From Turnera subulata (taxonomy: Eukaryota > Streptophyta > Magnoliopsida > Malpighiales > Passifloraceae), in NCBI GenBank assembly GCA_028386065.3, contig JAKUCV010005697.1, positions 3,827 to 67,826 on the forward strand: a stretch of DNA of 64,000 bases. The letters run 5' to 3'. Positions 13,252-24,679 of the stretch are shown here, piece after piece (position 1 is the stretch's first letter; every line of letters begins with the position of its first letter). The notes under the pieces are model-generated. The model made no database searches and had not been told where the DNA came from. It saw nothing but the letters and a program-made list of their open reading frames with translations. Made by a program: the position numbers and the translations under genes.

Positions 13252-13413
13252 AGCTCAGAAACTCTCATCCTCCTAGTCCACTACAAAGTCAGCGCGTGTG
13301 GTTCACGTCGAAGCAAATGAAAGAAAAATCCATCAGGATATAGTGTAATACGCAAAATGAACTATTTCTTTTTAAAAAAATAAAGGCAAAAAGAAAATGG
13401 AAAGAATAAAAAT

Positions 13414-13422
13414 CTATATAAA
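13414..13422 (+). promoter_or_regulatory. TATA box of the MADS-box gene
   Basis: CTATATAAAG about 115 bp upstream of the ATG at 13533, followed by a CT-rich leader. Position and sequence fit a plant TATA box. Confidence 0.5.
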
Positions 13423-13532
13423 GAGTCCCTCTTGCGCCCCGCTCTTTATCATGTTACACAGGCCTTCTTCGTTCTTAAAACCGAAAGCACTACTCTTTCC
13501 CTAGCTAGCTAGCTTGAAGAAGAAAAAAAGCA

Positions 13533-16500
13533 ATGGTGAGAGGGAAGGTGCAGCTCCGGCGTATTGAGGACAAGAGCAGCCGGCAGGTGACATTCTCCAA
13601 GCGGAGGAGAGGCATAATGAAGAAAGCCGCAGAGCTCTCGGTGCTCTGCGACGTGGATGTCGCCATGATCATCTTCTCCAACACTGGCAAGCTCTACGAG
13701 TTTTGTAGCAGCGACTGCAGGTACATATATACTACGTACCTAGCCATATTCTCTGCCCTATAAAAAAGTAAGTATGCATAAATTGTCTGTAAATGCACAT
13801 TGTTGCTTTCAACAACAACAACAACAACAACAACAAAAACCTTACATATATATAGTCAAATACAGTAGTACTCTTTGGTCACCTCATCAAGTCTTATTAG
13901 TTTAGGTGGTTTCAAAAAAGTCTTACTAGTTTAGGCTCCATCAGTCTGTCAACTTTTTAGCATCAAAAAAAACTTTCTGTATTACGGTTCAACTGGTTTT
14001 GTCATGTCAAAATATCTTTTTTGGTTTGGATAATGTCAAAATATCTTTGATTTGGAAGTTTTTTACAAACTGATAATTGTCAGGACGTAGAAAAATATGG
14101 ACATCGATCGTCAGCGCATACTATATATATGTAGGTGCTTTTCGAAATTGCTTGTTGTATATACTAATACTACCAGCAGATATTCATGCTCAGGAGGAGA
14201 CATATATCATAAACAAACCACATGATAGATAACCTAGCATATACATATATACTAGCTTATCTCTCTCTCTCTCTCTACATGTATATATATATTCTTACTC
14301 AAACATGGAAAAAAACCCATCTCTCTCTATACATATATTCTTACTCAAACATGGGGAAAAAAAACCATGTCATAAATTTTTCCTGTTCAGTTGCGGCTAC
14401 TGAGGGCACTGGCTAGTGGCTAGAGTTCTAATATTTTTCTTAAGAAGAATGTCCTGACCCATGGCGATTAACTGATTATGCTTCATGACTGAGGTTTTTA
14501 AAGGATATGTGAGGGAATAGCCGAATAGGGGAATGTTAATCACCCTGTAGAATGGCATTGCAGTGATAAATGTTAATTGCACTTTGAAGCCATTTGACAA
14601 TTCTGGAGTAATTAAAGCATATATATATGAAAGTTAAAGTTAAGAGGGACATGGCAGCATATATATATGAGATTGTAAGAAATAGAATCAATTGGGAAAA
14701 TTGTGTCTGACTGAGCAACGGGTTGATTCATTTGAAAATTATTTGGTTTCACATTCACTAATTTTGAAATTACTTAAAATATCAACCGTTCTAACAGGTT
14801 ATATAATTTGAGGAGGAGGTGTTTTAAATTGGAATATAAATCGGTTCGGTCGTAGTTAAGTTACTTCAGAAGGAATGATCTTGAGATTATCTCTAATTAG
14901 TAACTATAGTCCCTCTAATTAATGGATCAACCAATTTTGACAAAATTCACTAACCTCACTCCTAAAACAACTAAATTTCTTAAGAATCCTGTTGCAAGTC
15001 TAGACAAAATAATCTTAAACATCAATTTATGTTTTGTTTGACAAAAGTAAGGCACGAAATCATATATAAAAATCATAAATAATGTATAATTCGGTTAATT
15101 TAGCTATTTCCAGAAGAAATTCACATGTCAGGGAGCGGTAACCAAACACCACATTAGATTTTTATCTTCCAAAATTTTTCAAACCATGTTTTAGTATTGA
15201 CCGAACTATTTTAAACCGAAATTTGTCGAAATAGTGCGGTAAATCGGTGGGAACCGATTTTTCTTCACCCTTATAATAGTGAGAGTGTACAAGAATTGGG
15301 TAAGAGTAAGACATAAAATACTTGGCAAATTGAGATAGATATATGGTTGAGAACACAAGTTAAGGATCGAGTCAAAAGTATAAATATGCAAATCAATAAA
15401 TCCAGATATAGATGAGCAAGATAGTATTAGAGACGACGTAGGCTATGAAATGATTATGGTACTTGGAACCAGTGGGGACCCAAGAAAAAACTCTTTTGTT
15501 TTAGATCAGGGAAAACCTCTTGGAGGGGGGCCAAAATTGTACGAAACAACTATGGTAAAGGTGAGACTAGGACAAATTGCACAAAAACAAGTGTAAAAAG
15601 TTGAGCCTAAGTCAAACAATAAGTGACAATAAGAAAGCACTCGTGATCTACAAGGCAAACGACATTTCAAATCAACATAATAGTATATGAAATAATTAAG
15701 AACAGGATTTTTGGGAGGCCGCTTGGAAAATAAAATGTTTGTGAAAGCAGGATGATCGTAGTTGATGGATATTTTTTTGTTCGAAGGGTATAATAAACCA
15801 ATTAAAATCACATGTGGATGTAATCGGTATAATTAAGCATTTTCTCTCCTTAGACCAAAACCAAAAAATATTTCCTCTTCTCCTTTAAAAAATTTTAGAT
15901 TTATAGAATCCTTAATAAGTTCGGATATATTAAGTCAGCAACTCACTTTTAAATTTTTTTTTGGTAATCAGAATCAAAGGAACATAAATTACACTAGGAA
16001 ATCGAGTAGCGCTCGTTTTTAAAAGTTTGAACACCTTTAAACTTTTCAAGCATCAAAGATGAAGGAATCCAAATATACTAGTTTTGGAGAAATTAGAAGA
16101 AATTAAAGTTGAGCTTTGTTTGTCAATGCCATGCAGCTTCCTTTTAGAGTGTTTTCTATTGTTTTAATTAATGTGTATCAATTGAAACAGAATGATTCGT
16201 TTGAGATAGTATATTGAAATTTTGACTAGTATTGTCAAATCAAAATTTTATTTAATTTGGCTGTTTGTAGTTCCTTAAATGTCCTAGGATAACACAAAAA
16301 TAGGTTATATGACAACAAAAGATATTGCGAGATTGGGCTATATCAAAACTATAAAGCTAATTATCTGAAACAACAATAAAGCTGTTTCCAAAAATAATGA
16401 CTCGGCTTTTTTGACTCTCATTTTAGCTTTTGGCTGTCATTTTAGAGTTAAGTGTTTTCATTAGCATAGAAAACAAGTCTTTTCTCTGATATTTGATGAA

Positions 16501-18247
16501 GCTATATGGGGCTAGAATGGGAATTAGTCAAATTAGGGAGTAGTGCCTGACTGAGAGAGGAAAACACTCATATATTACAAAGATTAGCATTTAATGATTC
16601 TTTTATTAAATCCCTAAGTCGCCTAATAGCCAATCCCAGGCTGGTTTCGAACACAATACATCTCATGAACTGAGACCAAATTCCACTGCAGCACAATGCC
16701 TTGGCAAGGATTAGGATTTAATGATTTATGAATCTGAAAACAGGTTTTAGAATGAGAATATCTCAGCTCTTATTTAACTCTTGCTCCAAGCATGTTCAAC
16801 TGAGGGAAGTTCCTTCAAGGGTATATGTGGTAATTGAATGATTCTCTTTTACTTTTAGCAGCCCATTATTTACAGTCCGAGGCCCATCCTGGGTCTCTTT
16901 GAGGTATATGGTTCAAGTGATTTGGTGGTGTTCGGCCCATTAGGGAATCTTAAGCCTATGTCGGCTGTGGTAGGGCCAGCCCACTTGAGAAGTGACTATT
17001 TATTTGACCCAGAAAGAGACTCTAGAAGGAAAGCTCGACCCACAATGTCTTAATCTGCAGAGCTTCATTTTTACGCTCGAGTTTGTACCAGTATTTACTT
17101 TTATGGATTCCTATCGCTCGTCATTCTAATGTAACAAACAGGTCAAATACAGTACGAAGATGCAACAATCTGCAGGGTTCATTTTTAAGTTGAGTTAGTT
17201 AGCATTTACTTCTCCGGATTCCTTTTACGTGATTCTTTGTTGCATGATGTTTCTTGGAACAGTTTGAAGAAAATCATTGAGCGGTATTGTGAACATAAGA
17301 ATGAAGCAATTACGATCTGCAAGAATGCCATGGAAAACAAGGTTAGTGATTTTCCAGCTCCGTGCACAATTTAACTTGAGATGAGATATGATTTATTGTA
17401 TAGCCTGGTTCTGCCACCTGGGGCTTTGAGTAGGTGTAAGGATTATGTAAGATCTTACACAATTGTTTCTCTGGTACTCGAGGACTAATCCTTGCCATTA
17501 ATGTCAAACCAGAAAGAATGAATAAGGAAAAAATTAGTTATGCAGGTGGCCAGGTGGTTTTGACTTTGCTGAGGGTAGTATAGAGAAAAAATTGTTCTGC
17601 AGAAACGGCTCAGCTTAGTCTCTCAATCTATTCTAATTAAGATGTTTGCCCAACAGCTTAATTGGTAACCAAAAAAAAAAAAAAAAAAAAAACAGAATTC
17701 CAAATACAGGATGCACTGAATTATGTGATCAAATCGGTTTCTTTTTCAGATGAGAACTTTGATGCACTACATAGTCATCATATTCTGTAATCCAAAATCT
17801 CTTTTTAATCTCCTGTGTTTGGTGTTATTTCTTTTGTCTCTGAGACGCATGGGCACTTCCTAATGTCAATATTGCATCATTACTTGCCAACATGAACCAT
17901 CACCCTTGGTGTGGTAGTTTGCCAGGTATAGAATGAAGGCAATCCATTCCAGTACCAGCCCCTTACCTGATCTTATGTTATGCTTCAATGAGCAGGTGAA
18001 ACAGCTGACTGATGAAAACCAACTACTGGAAAAGGAGGTAATGATTCACAGTACACTTTTTAACAAACTTTCCTGATCTAAAGTTTTAAGTTGTCATGGT
18101 TTTTCTTGGCAATGGCTGCAGCTTGCAGCAGCTTCTAACGCAGGCGTCAGTTTCAACCAGAATATCCAAGAAACTACTTTTGCTTCAGGAATGATTGACA
18201 ATGCTGGCAACAGTGCTTTCACCCAAGACATATTTAACTTCCTTTAG
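13533..18247 (+). CDS. MIKC-type MADS-box factor lacking most of the K domain, predicted 144 aa
   Basis: Four exons join in phase: 13533-13720 (188 nt), 17263-17341 (79 nt), 17996-18037 (42 nt) and 18122-18247 (126 nt). Exon 1 is an intact MADS domain (residues 1-60: [20 protein letters not shown], then [19 protein letters not shown] and [10 protein letters not shown]), so DNA binding and dimerisation through the MADS box are expected. Exon 2 ([15 protein letters not shown]...) matches the I region in length and position. Exon 3 ([14 protein letters not shown]) has the usual 42-nt size of a late K-box exon. The exons normally coding the first two thirds of the K domain are not visible in the 654-nt intron between them. 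The C-terminus ends QDIFNFL. Intron 1 is 3.5 kb. Subfamily is unsure: the MADS box and long intron recall FLC/MAF-like genes, while GKVQLRRIE and the short tail recall AGL12. Missing K exons could alter partner choice. Confidence 0.72.
13811..13835. repeat. (AAC)n microsatellite in MADS intron 1
   Basis: About eight AAC units in tandem shortly after exon 1 of the MADS-box gene. No function implied. Confidence 0.8.
14289..14354. repeat. Short tandem duplication in MADS intron 1
   Basis: ATATTCTTACTCAAACATGG occurs at 14289-14308 and again at 14335-14354, a 46-bp period that also includes CCATCTCTCTCTA-like sequence. It is a local slippage-type duplication. Confidence 0.6.
17671..17692. repeat. 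Poly(A) run of 22 within a MADS intron
   Basis: A homopolymer of about 22 A residues inside the intron between exons 2 and 3. It may mark an old retroposed insertion or simple slippage, and its length is prone to sequencing error. Confidence 0.7.
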
Positions 18248-18678
18248 CACGGGCTACAGTCATTTGCCATAGTGTGGTAAAAGAGCTTGTTAAATTCCCT
18301 CACACTTCTTGAGGGATAGTGTAGACATATCTATAGATATTGTGTGCCTTTTATGCCAAGTTGTTGGAGAAGGCAATATGATGGCAGAGACTGCCCTATG
18401 ATATACATGGAATAATCTGGAAGATGTAATAATAACTACTTCTATGCTGGCCTACTACTATATAATCCTGATCCGGTTATTTTCTTATCCCCATCATTCC
18501 TGACTAGTATTTTGTTTTTGGAGGGTAATGGTTTTGGTTAAAGGATAAAGAAAAAAAACTTATCCATTCTTCTCGATTCTAACAAAACAAAATCAGACAA
18601 TAATTATAAAACCCATACTTTCGTTTTCCTTTCTCTCACCACTTTCCCTGAACCAATCCAAACCCAAATCCTACAGCC
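18248..18678. other. Spacer between the MADS-box gene and the 133-aa membrane protein gene
   Basis: Holds the probable 3' UTR of the MADS-box gene (AATAATAACTAC-type AT-rich end near 18425) and the promoter and leader of the next gene. No frame of interest. Confidence 0.4.
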
Positions 18679-19156
18679 ATGAGGGCACAGGAACAAGGGC
18701 AATCCAGGGTGTTCTACGAGCTCTGTTCCATGATCATTCAAATCCTGAAAGTCCCTTCTCTTCCTGTCCCAATCCGCAACCCCTACGTGGCATCCACTTC
18801 CTCTTCTGCTTCTTCTTCTTCTTCTTCTTCTGGGTTTCCCGTGGCAACTCTAGCGCAGGTCTCCCCCACAGCTTTCGCGTCACTGTTTATTGGGATATCG
18901 CTCGCCTTGATGCTATTTGGAACCGTGACTTTTGTCATCGGCTTCATATTAATGCCTTGGGTTTTTGGGTTGGTTCTGTTGTTTTATGTCGCCGGAATTC
19001 TCTCTACCTTATCTGATTTTGGAAAGTCACTCCTTGACCCTCCCTCTGCCCGACACGCTCCAGGTAAGTGAACCCATGTCTTTGTTATTGTTTCTTTGGT
19101 TTGTATCGCTCGATCTCTCAAGATACTGTCTTTATGCAGAATGGAGTTTTACATGA
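18679..19156 (+). CDS. Plant small transmembrane protein of unknown function, 133 aa, two exons
   Basis: Exon 1 is 18679-19063 and exon 2 only 19140-19156 (17 nt), joined at GTAAGTG / TTTATGCAG in phase to end PEWSFT. Residues 1-35 are hydrophilic to amphipathic (MRAQEQGQSRVFYELCSMII). A Ser-rich low-complexity tract lies around 40-50. Two hydrophobic helices at about 65-90 and 92-112 (ASLFIGISLALMLFGTVTF, then MPWVFGLVLLFYVAGIL) predict an integral membrane protein. Reading through the donor gives a slightly different tail, so the tiny exon is the main uncertainty. I recall similar uncharacterised plant transmembrane proteins ending in a P-x-W-K/S motif, which supports the splice. Function unknown. 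Confidence 0.72.
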
Positions 19157-19733
19157 AAGCCTTGCCGGGGTAGATTATGTTCATACGTTATTGAAGCGTT
19201 AAAAGCTAGGGAAAAGAGGCATTTTTTGAGGTGAGCTGGGATTGCCAGGAAAAAGGGATTGTTGATTGTCTGGTGTTGCTCTTTCAATAATATGTATCTC
19301 ACTATGAACAATTCTGTGTTGAATGTGCAAGATTTTGAAATCTGCACCTTTTACTAATCCTGCTATCTTACTTGTTGTATTGAGGAATTTCATATACACA
19401 TTATGTTTATTTTCAGTATCAGAAGCAGTAAATCACCCAAGCTTTCAAATTCCTGTGGTTTTGTCCAGATTACAGCTCAATCTCCTATTTCTCAGAAACT
19501 GTGTTAATAAGTAAAATATGTTACATAAATCAATCACTTTCACTGAAATATATATGTTTGACACACGGAAAAAGAAGCAGACAATAGTAACAAAGTATCA
19601 TGAAACCACAAGATATAAGTGTCGTTGCACACAGGAGCAAGGAGGTAACTGTAGCCAACAGCAGAATCATCAAATAGTAGTGACCAAGAAGCAGGGACAC
19701 AAAAACTAACTGGTTGTAAGTGGTTAGGACGGA
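19157..19733. other. Spacer between convergent genes
   Basis: Contains the 3' UTRs of the 133-aa gene (plus) and of DUF3339 copy 1 (minus). Nothing else supported. Confidence 0.4.
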
Positions 19734-19943
19734 TCATCCAGTGTAGATATGAACACCAATTGCTATGAGAAAAATAGTGATGAGACCAAAGAAGATGATT
19801 GTGTGGACAAGGATAGAGACGCCGCTTGTTTGCATGTTTGCAAACTCCACCACTCTTTTGTTCCCAGGGAGCTGAAACAGCAGCCCTGGAGTGAGGAGCA
19901 CGAACAGAACCACAGCTATTACTACCGGACCCCAATCTGCCAT
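19734..19943 (-). CDS. DUF3339 small membrane protein, copy 1 of 5 (69 aa)
   Basis: Intronless. I choose the ATG at 19943 (MADWGPVVIAVVLFVLL) because all family members begin near the ADWGP motif; an in-frame upstream ATG would add six residues. The protein has the DUF3339 layout: N-terminal ADWGP, a first hydrophobic helix, the signature TPGLLFQLPG, a short loop with VEF, TSG, then a second hydrophobic helix (ILVHTIIFFGLITIFLIAIG) ending HIYTG. Two membrane spans and small loops are predicted. Biochemical role is unknown in the family. It heads the alternating five-gene array and is divergent to copy 2. Confidence 0.88.
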   Translation of the reverse strand: MADWGPVVIAVVLFVLLTPGLLFQLPGNKRVVEFANMQTSGVSILVHTIIFFGLITIFLIAIGVHIYTG

Positions 19944-21557
19944 TTTTGCTGCTTCTTCCAAGAACTACCTCTGTGTTATGCTGCAGTGTAGAAGCAGATA
20001 GTGTTTAGAGAAGTGTGAATACTTGTTGGACGCGGAAATTAGAAGGCAAGGGGGATGATAGAAATAGAGGAAGAGAAAGACAAGAGGAAGATAAGACAAA
20101 TAGAAAATTTGGAGGACAAAGAAAATGCCAAATTCTTTTGACAACTACTCCTAGTGGGTAGCATAACGTGGCCGCGCTCTTTTCCTTGGACGGCTGTTGC
20201 TTCTGTGAGCAAAATCTGAGAATTATTGGTGGCTCCATGGGGTTTGCTCCTTTGGTTTTGGATGTCTACTTCATCCTCAAAAATAATCGAGGCCTATTGT
20301 AACATTGCGTCATCTCTTGGTTCTTGGTGATTTAGTTACATAGAGATATGATGATTATCTGTTTATCTTGAGAAGAAAATAATATTACACTGTGATTGGT
20401 TGTGTATGGCCACTCTTAAGCAGGAATGGAAGAAAAAACTGTTAAAGAGCGGACAATAGCAACTGGACAAAAGAAGATGACAAGGATAATGCAGATTTGG
20501 AATTACCTTCTCCTAAAGGAGAGAGTGCAATAAACATTATGGCTAGTTGTTTAACTACATGGGCCTCTGTCAAATTTTCTGGGTTGGGATTGGGTCTCTG
20601 TCAAAATTTCAGGCTTAGTTGCTTAACGCTTGATGTACAGTTGCTTCTTATTCCACTACATCTCTAGGTGGATGTATTGTGGATTCTTCAAAGGACCGTC
20701 CAATCTAAGATGAAATTCATAGGCTTTTGGGAGTGTAGAAGGAGACAGAAGCCACTGATCACCAGGGAAACTGCCACTTTGGACAGGAAGACCCCCTGTA
20801 AGTGTCCAAATGTTTAAATTTCCTACAGTTTACTATCATTAATGAATAACAGCCATTACTATATTACTCACAAATTCCAAGAAGCCTTTTGGTACGGTTA
20901 CTTATGCTGTAAAGTATGAATAATTATCATCTCATCCCATAAAAATGGATGTCAATGGTGTTCTACTTTAGTTCATCAGCAATTATTTGGTTTCCGATTT
21001 GTACGAGTATAAGATCCATAAAGTTTGTTCCAGAATGATCAAGCAGAAATTGTTCCAACGAAGATAATAAGCCAATCAAGGAAGCATACATAGACACCCA
21101 GAGCTAACTCGACCTTTACACATGCACCTGCTTTACCATTTGTTTCTTTATGATTTTTTTTTCTTTTATGTAAAAAGACTCCACCTTCATCAATCTCTAA
21201 AGCAAGCGAAAAGAAGGCTTGGATTGAGCAATTATTAAAGTTTATGAAGAAAAAGTTGTTTCTTTTGCCTACCATCCACCATAAAGGAAACCCACTTCAA
21301 AAAACATACCTTTCCTCCATTCCAAGCCCACCCATCTTCTTTCACACTAAGTTTCGCATCCCTCATCTCCTTAATCACCAAGAAAAATTAGCCCCATTCC
21401 CCCCCTTGCCTACTTATTTGAGACCCCGTTGTTATCTTCTCTCATTTCTTCTTATATTTTCCAAATCAAACTTCATACTTCCTTCCATTCTAATATTTCC
21501 AAAAGCTTCATATTTTTAGATTTACACCCCGAGAATCTTAGTTGAAATTAAGAGAAG
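19944..21557. other. Divergent promoter spacer, DUF3339 copies 1 and 2
   Basis: About 1.6 kb between the start codons of two divergently transcribed DUF3339 genes. It contains a CT-rich leader for copy 2 near 21370-21540 and no convincing frame. Confidence 0.45.
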
Positions 21558-21770
21558 ATGAGTGCTGATTGGGGACCAGTTGTTGTTGCTGTGGTTTTGT
21601 TCATCCTCTTGTCACCGGGCCTACTGTTCCAGATTCCATCCAGGACACGAGTTGTTGAATTCGGGAACATGTACACAAGTGGGATTTCCATCTTGGTTCA
21701 TGCAGTTATCTACTTTTGTATAATCACCATCTTGATCATTGCGATTGGTGTTCATATACACGTTAATTGA
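21558..21770 (+). CDS. DUF3339 small membrane protein, copy 2 of 5 (70 aa)
   Basis: Intronless; start MSADWGPVVVAVVLFILL. It carries the SPGLLFQIPS signature, VEFGN, TSG, a second helix beginning ISILVHAVIYFCIITIL, and ends HIHVN rather than HIYTG. It is most similar by eye to copies 1 and 5. Two predicted membrane spans; function unknown. Tail-to-tail with copy 3. Confidence 0.88.
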   Translation: MSADWGPVVVAVVLFILLSPGLLFQIPSRTRVVEFGNMYTSGISILVHAVIYFCIITILIIAIGVHIHVN

Positions 21771-22779
21771 GTGAAAAGCCCTTCCATTTTTTTTTAAGGT
21801 ACGAGTTGAAATGGAAAATTCTACTTCAACTGAAGTTTCCTGTTGTAGTTTACTGTCATTTCAGCTTGTAATTTGTAAACTTCTCTTATTTGTCAGTATA
21901 ACGCCTTGAGTTTTTCCATCTAAGGCTTCACATATTATTAGGCTACACATGACACAACGGAATGATGTAGTATCTTCAAGGCATGCAAAATACTTTAACA
22001 AACTGAAATTTGGCTCCACGTTTTCTCCCTCATTTTTATGCATCTTTGGACAAGTCAGTGACTTACTGTGATAAACAAATTGGTGCCGACATGGTATATA
22101 CATAAAGCACAATTCTACCAAATTGGAGCAATTGTAATTAGCACCTAATGGCTACGGCCTTTTGACTATAGTGGGGTTTGACTAACAACAGTGCAGCGTT
22201 CATACTTCATACGACAGCATCCATTTACTTTGATAAAAAGAAACAGATAACATCCATTCAAAATTTGGTGTTCTCAGGACAACCCATTAGGCCCATTTGC
22301 CTACACTATTCCAAGCAAAGCCCACCATCAGATGATACGGGCTAAAGTATCAGTTGCCCTTAAACATAAACAGTAAGGCCCAAGTTGATCATGGGCCTCA
22401 ATGTAATAATCACTGTTCACCAAACAATGCCACGGGTCTTCACCAAAAAAAAAAAACAATGCCACGGGTCCAATTCCGGCCGAGAACCGCCGTAAACACA
22501 TTCAATTAGTCACATGGCAAGGGACCCCACCAGGCCCACCAACAACGCAGAAAGGATGGATCATAACATTTCAAAAGCAAAACGCACCACAAATTGATTT
22601 TTAATAAGAACTGAAATAATCCAGAAACTAATAAATCACAAAGATCTGAGCTTGTTATGTTCTAAATCAAAAATCAGCATTCTTGCGACTAAACATGCCA
22701 ATTACAATAAAACAACAAAGCAGAGAGGCACAGATCTTGATCTTCCAGGCCAACCAAATGCTTATCAAACTTACCCTAC
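21771..22779. other. Spacer between convergent DUF3339 copies 2 and 3
   Basis: Carries both 3' UTRs. Several GGCCCA/GGGCC motifs lie at 22290-22400. A short direct repeat, CAATGCCACGGGTC, occurs at 22425-22438 and again about 32 bp on. No gene. Confidence 0.4.
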
Positions 22780-22989
22780 TCAGCCAGTATAGATGTGGAC
22801 ATGAACAGCCAGTATGAGGATAGCGTAGAGAGTGAAAAAGATTAGCGTGTGAACAGCTATGGCCTTCCCGTTGGTCTTCAAGCTACCAAACTCCAGCTGT
22901 TTGCTGTTCCCCGGCAACTGAAACAAGAGCCCAGGTTGCAGCAACACAAACAGCACCACCCCGATCAGTACTGGCCCCCAGTCTGCCAT
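22780..22989 (-). CDS. DUF3339 small membrane protein, copy 3 of 5 (69 aa)
   Basis: Intronless; start MADWGPVLIGVVLFVLL at 22989. The QPGLLFQLPG signature is intact. The loop (NSKQLEFGSLKTNGKAIAVH) departs from the TSG-ILVH pattern of copies 1, 2 and 5, so this copy forms a separate branch within the array. It ends HVHIYTG. Two predicted membrane spans; function unknown. Divergent to copy 4. Confidence 0.88.
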   Translation of the reverse strand: MADWGPVLIGVVLFVLLQPGLLFQLPGNSKQLEFGSLKTNGKAIAVHTLIFFTLYAILILAVHVHIYTG

Positions 22990-24469
22990 CTTGGCTCAAA
23001 AAAAGTAAAAAAGAGAAGCGGGTTTTAAGTACTTTTAAAGAGGAAGCGGTTTAGTTTAAAGGTTAGGGTATGGTGATGAGGATTGAAGTGAAGAGAGTTG
23101 GTTCAAGTTTTTCTTCGAAGATGACGCTTTTGGGATATGGGAACTGCAACTACTGGTGAAGTGAAACACTACCAAGACAGGGGAGACAGTGGGTCAGTTT
23201 GACTCGTGGTTGTGCTCTTTGGGTTTGTCTAGACGCTAGACCCCAGAGTCGGTGCACGTCAATCGACAAAGCGCCACGTCGTTTTATGGTTTTTGAGGGA
23301 TTTTATGGAACTTACTCGACTGTGTTGATACTTGTACTGTGTTTTCAAGCCTTGTTTAAAAGAATCCGGAAGAAAAATACAAACGGGAGCGATTCCTGCG
23401 TTTAGTAGCTTGATGAAGCAACGAATCTTCCAGCAAAAAAATGAATCCGATGCCTGTTTAGGTTTACATCCGATAGTCTATGCAATTTTGTCAGAAATAT
23501 AAAATGCACAAGAAGATGTGAAGGTTTTATATTTTTTATAATCATGTCATTTGGTATGACTTATGTTTAACCACCGTAGTAACCGGAACCCGAGAGAGAG
23601 AACAAAATTGCTTAATCTTATTTTTGCTTACAAAAAATTAGGAGGCGTCAAGCTTTGTGTGACTCACCTAAGCCTAGTTCTTTTCTTTTGGGGTCCATTT
23701 AAGCCTAAGTTATTTTAGGCTTTTAGAAGAGATTGGAATAATAATGCGATGGATTAAAAGATTTACTACTATCCTCCATTAGCAACACCGAAAAACTGGA
23801 AAAGTTGCTCCTTTTTTATGGTGTGGAAAAGTAGCTCAAAGTGGCTATCAGCCACCCATCCAGTTTTCAAGGCTTAATTATTTGCTTTTCTTTGTATTTT
23901 CTCAACCCATCAAAAATTAAGAGTACCAGAGTACAAAGTATAATTGAAAAAAGGTTTCATAGTGGAATTCCAGTTACGCTATAAGCAAGTGGACCTACCA
24001 GTTATCATTCCATTTGTTTGACTAGTCCTTAAAGTTGCCATCTTTTAGAAATTTTTTTGATACAATCAAACATGAGTAGCTTGGCAATGTGTAATGAACG
24101 GTGATGGTGCATTAATCCCGCAATTCCAAGCTGCCATATGGTCCTGCAATTCATTATATTGCACTTAATTAACTTATTGCCTGCCCATGCCCTCGACATC
24201 AAATCGAAAATGATGCTCTGCCTTATCCAACGAAACCATCAACAAACTCAAAAAGCTTATAAAGTGGACGGTCCATTAGGAAATTCGTGACCTATCTAAT
24301 AAGAATCCTATTCTCTACCCTGCGAGTGTTCCAAGCTAAAGGACGTGGAAGCAAAGCCTTTTTTCCTTGAATACTTGGCCTTAATTCTTCTTCAGCTATT
24401 TCTCCTTGTTTTGGAAGTTGAGATTTTTGGAGCACAAAACAAATTAAAGAAGCTGTGGTGGTAGAAGAT
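22990..24469. other. Divergent promoter spacer, DUF3339 copies 3 and 4
   Basis: About 1.5 kb between divergent start codons, with only short frames and no recognisable element. Confidence 0.4.
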
Positions 24470-24679
24470 ATGTTGCACGATTGGGCTGCTCCTCTCATAG
24501 CCGCTGCGTTGTTCGCTTTCCTGTGTCCAGGATTAGTCTTCCAGATGCCTGGGAAGGAACGACCCATTGATTTCATGAATAGGAAGACTAGTTTAGCCTC
24601 TATGTTTATTCACTTGGTTATCTACGGTTTGCTCTTGATTTTGTTTTTTGTTGTCCTTCACGTCCACCTGTATGTGTAG
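24470..24679 (+). CDS. DUF3339-like small membrane protein, copy 4 of 5, most divergent (69 aa)
   Basis: Start at the ATG at 24470 (MLHDWAAPLIAAALFAFL). The family signature is present in altered form (CPGLVFQMPG) and the loop reads ERPIDFMNRKTS in place of VEFGN-TSG. The second helix (MFIHLVIYGLLLILFFVVLH) ends HVHLYV. The replacement of DWGP by DWAAP and the loop changes mark it as the outlier of the array, either an ancient paralogue or one under relaxed constraint. The frame is intact with no stop or indel. Tail-to-tail with copy 5. Confidence 0.8.
   Translation: MLHDWAAPLIAAALFAFLCPGLVFQMPGKERPIDFMNRKTSLASMFIHLVIYGLLLILFFVVLHVHLYV

Larger units (their letters stand above)
9565..13532. 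other. Intergenic with repeats, upstream region of the MADS-box gene
   Basis: No convincing gene. The stretch holds a diverged tandem duplication (10533-10965) and a nested inverted repeat (11231-11340), listed separately. The final 300 bp carry a G-box and a TATA box assigned to the MADS-box gene. Confidence 0.5.

Noticed and set aside
13533..13763. Reading the MADS exon as a complete 76-aa gene
   Set aside because: A good donor (CAG then GTACAT) ends the exon at 13720, and the remaining codons are intronic.
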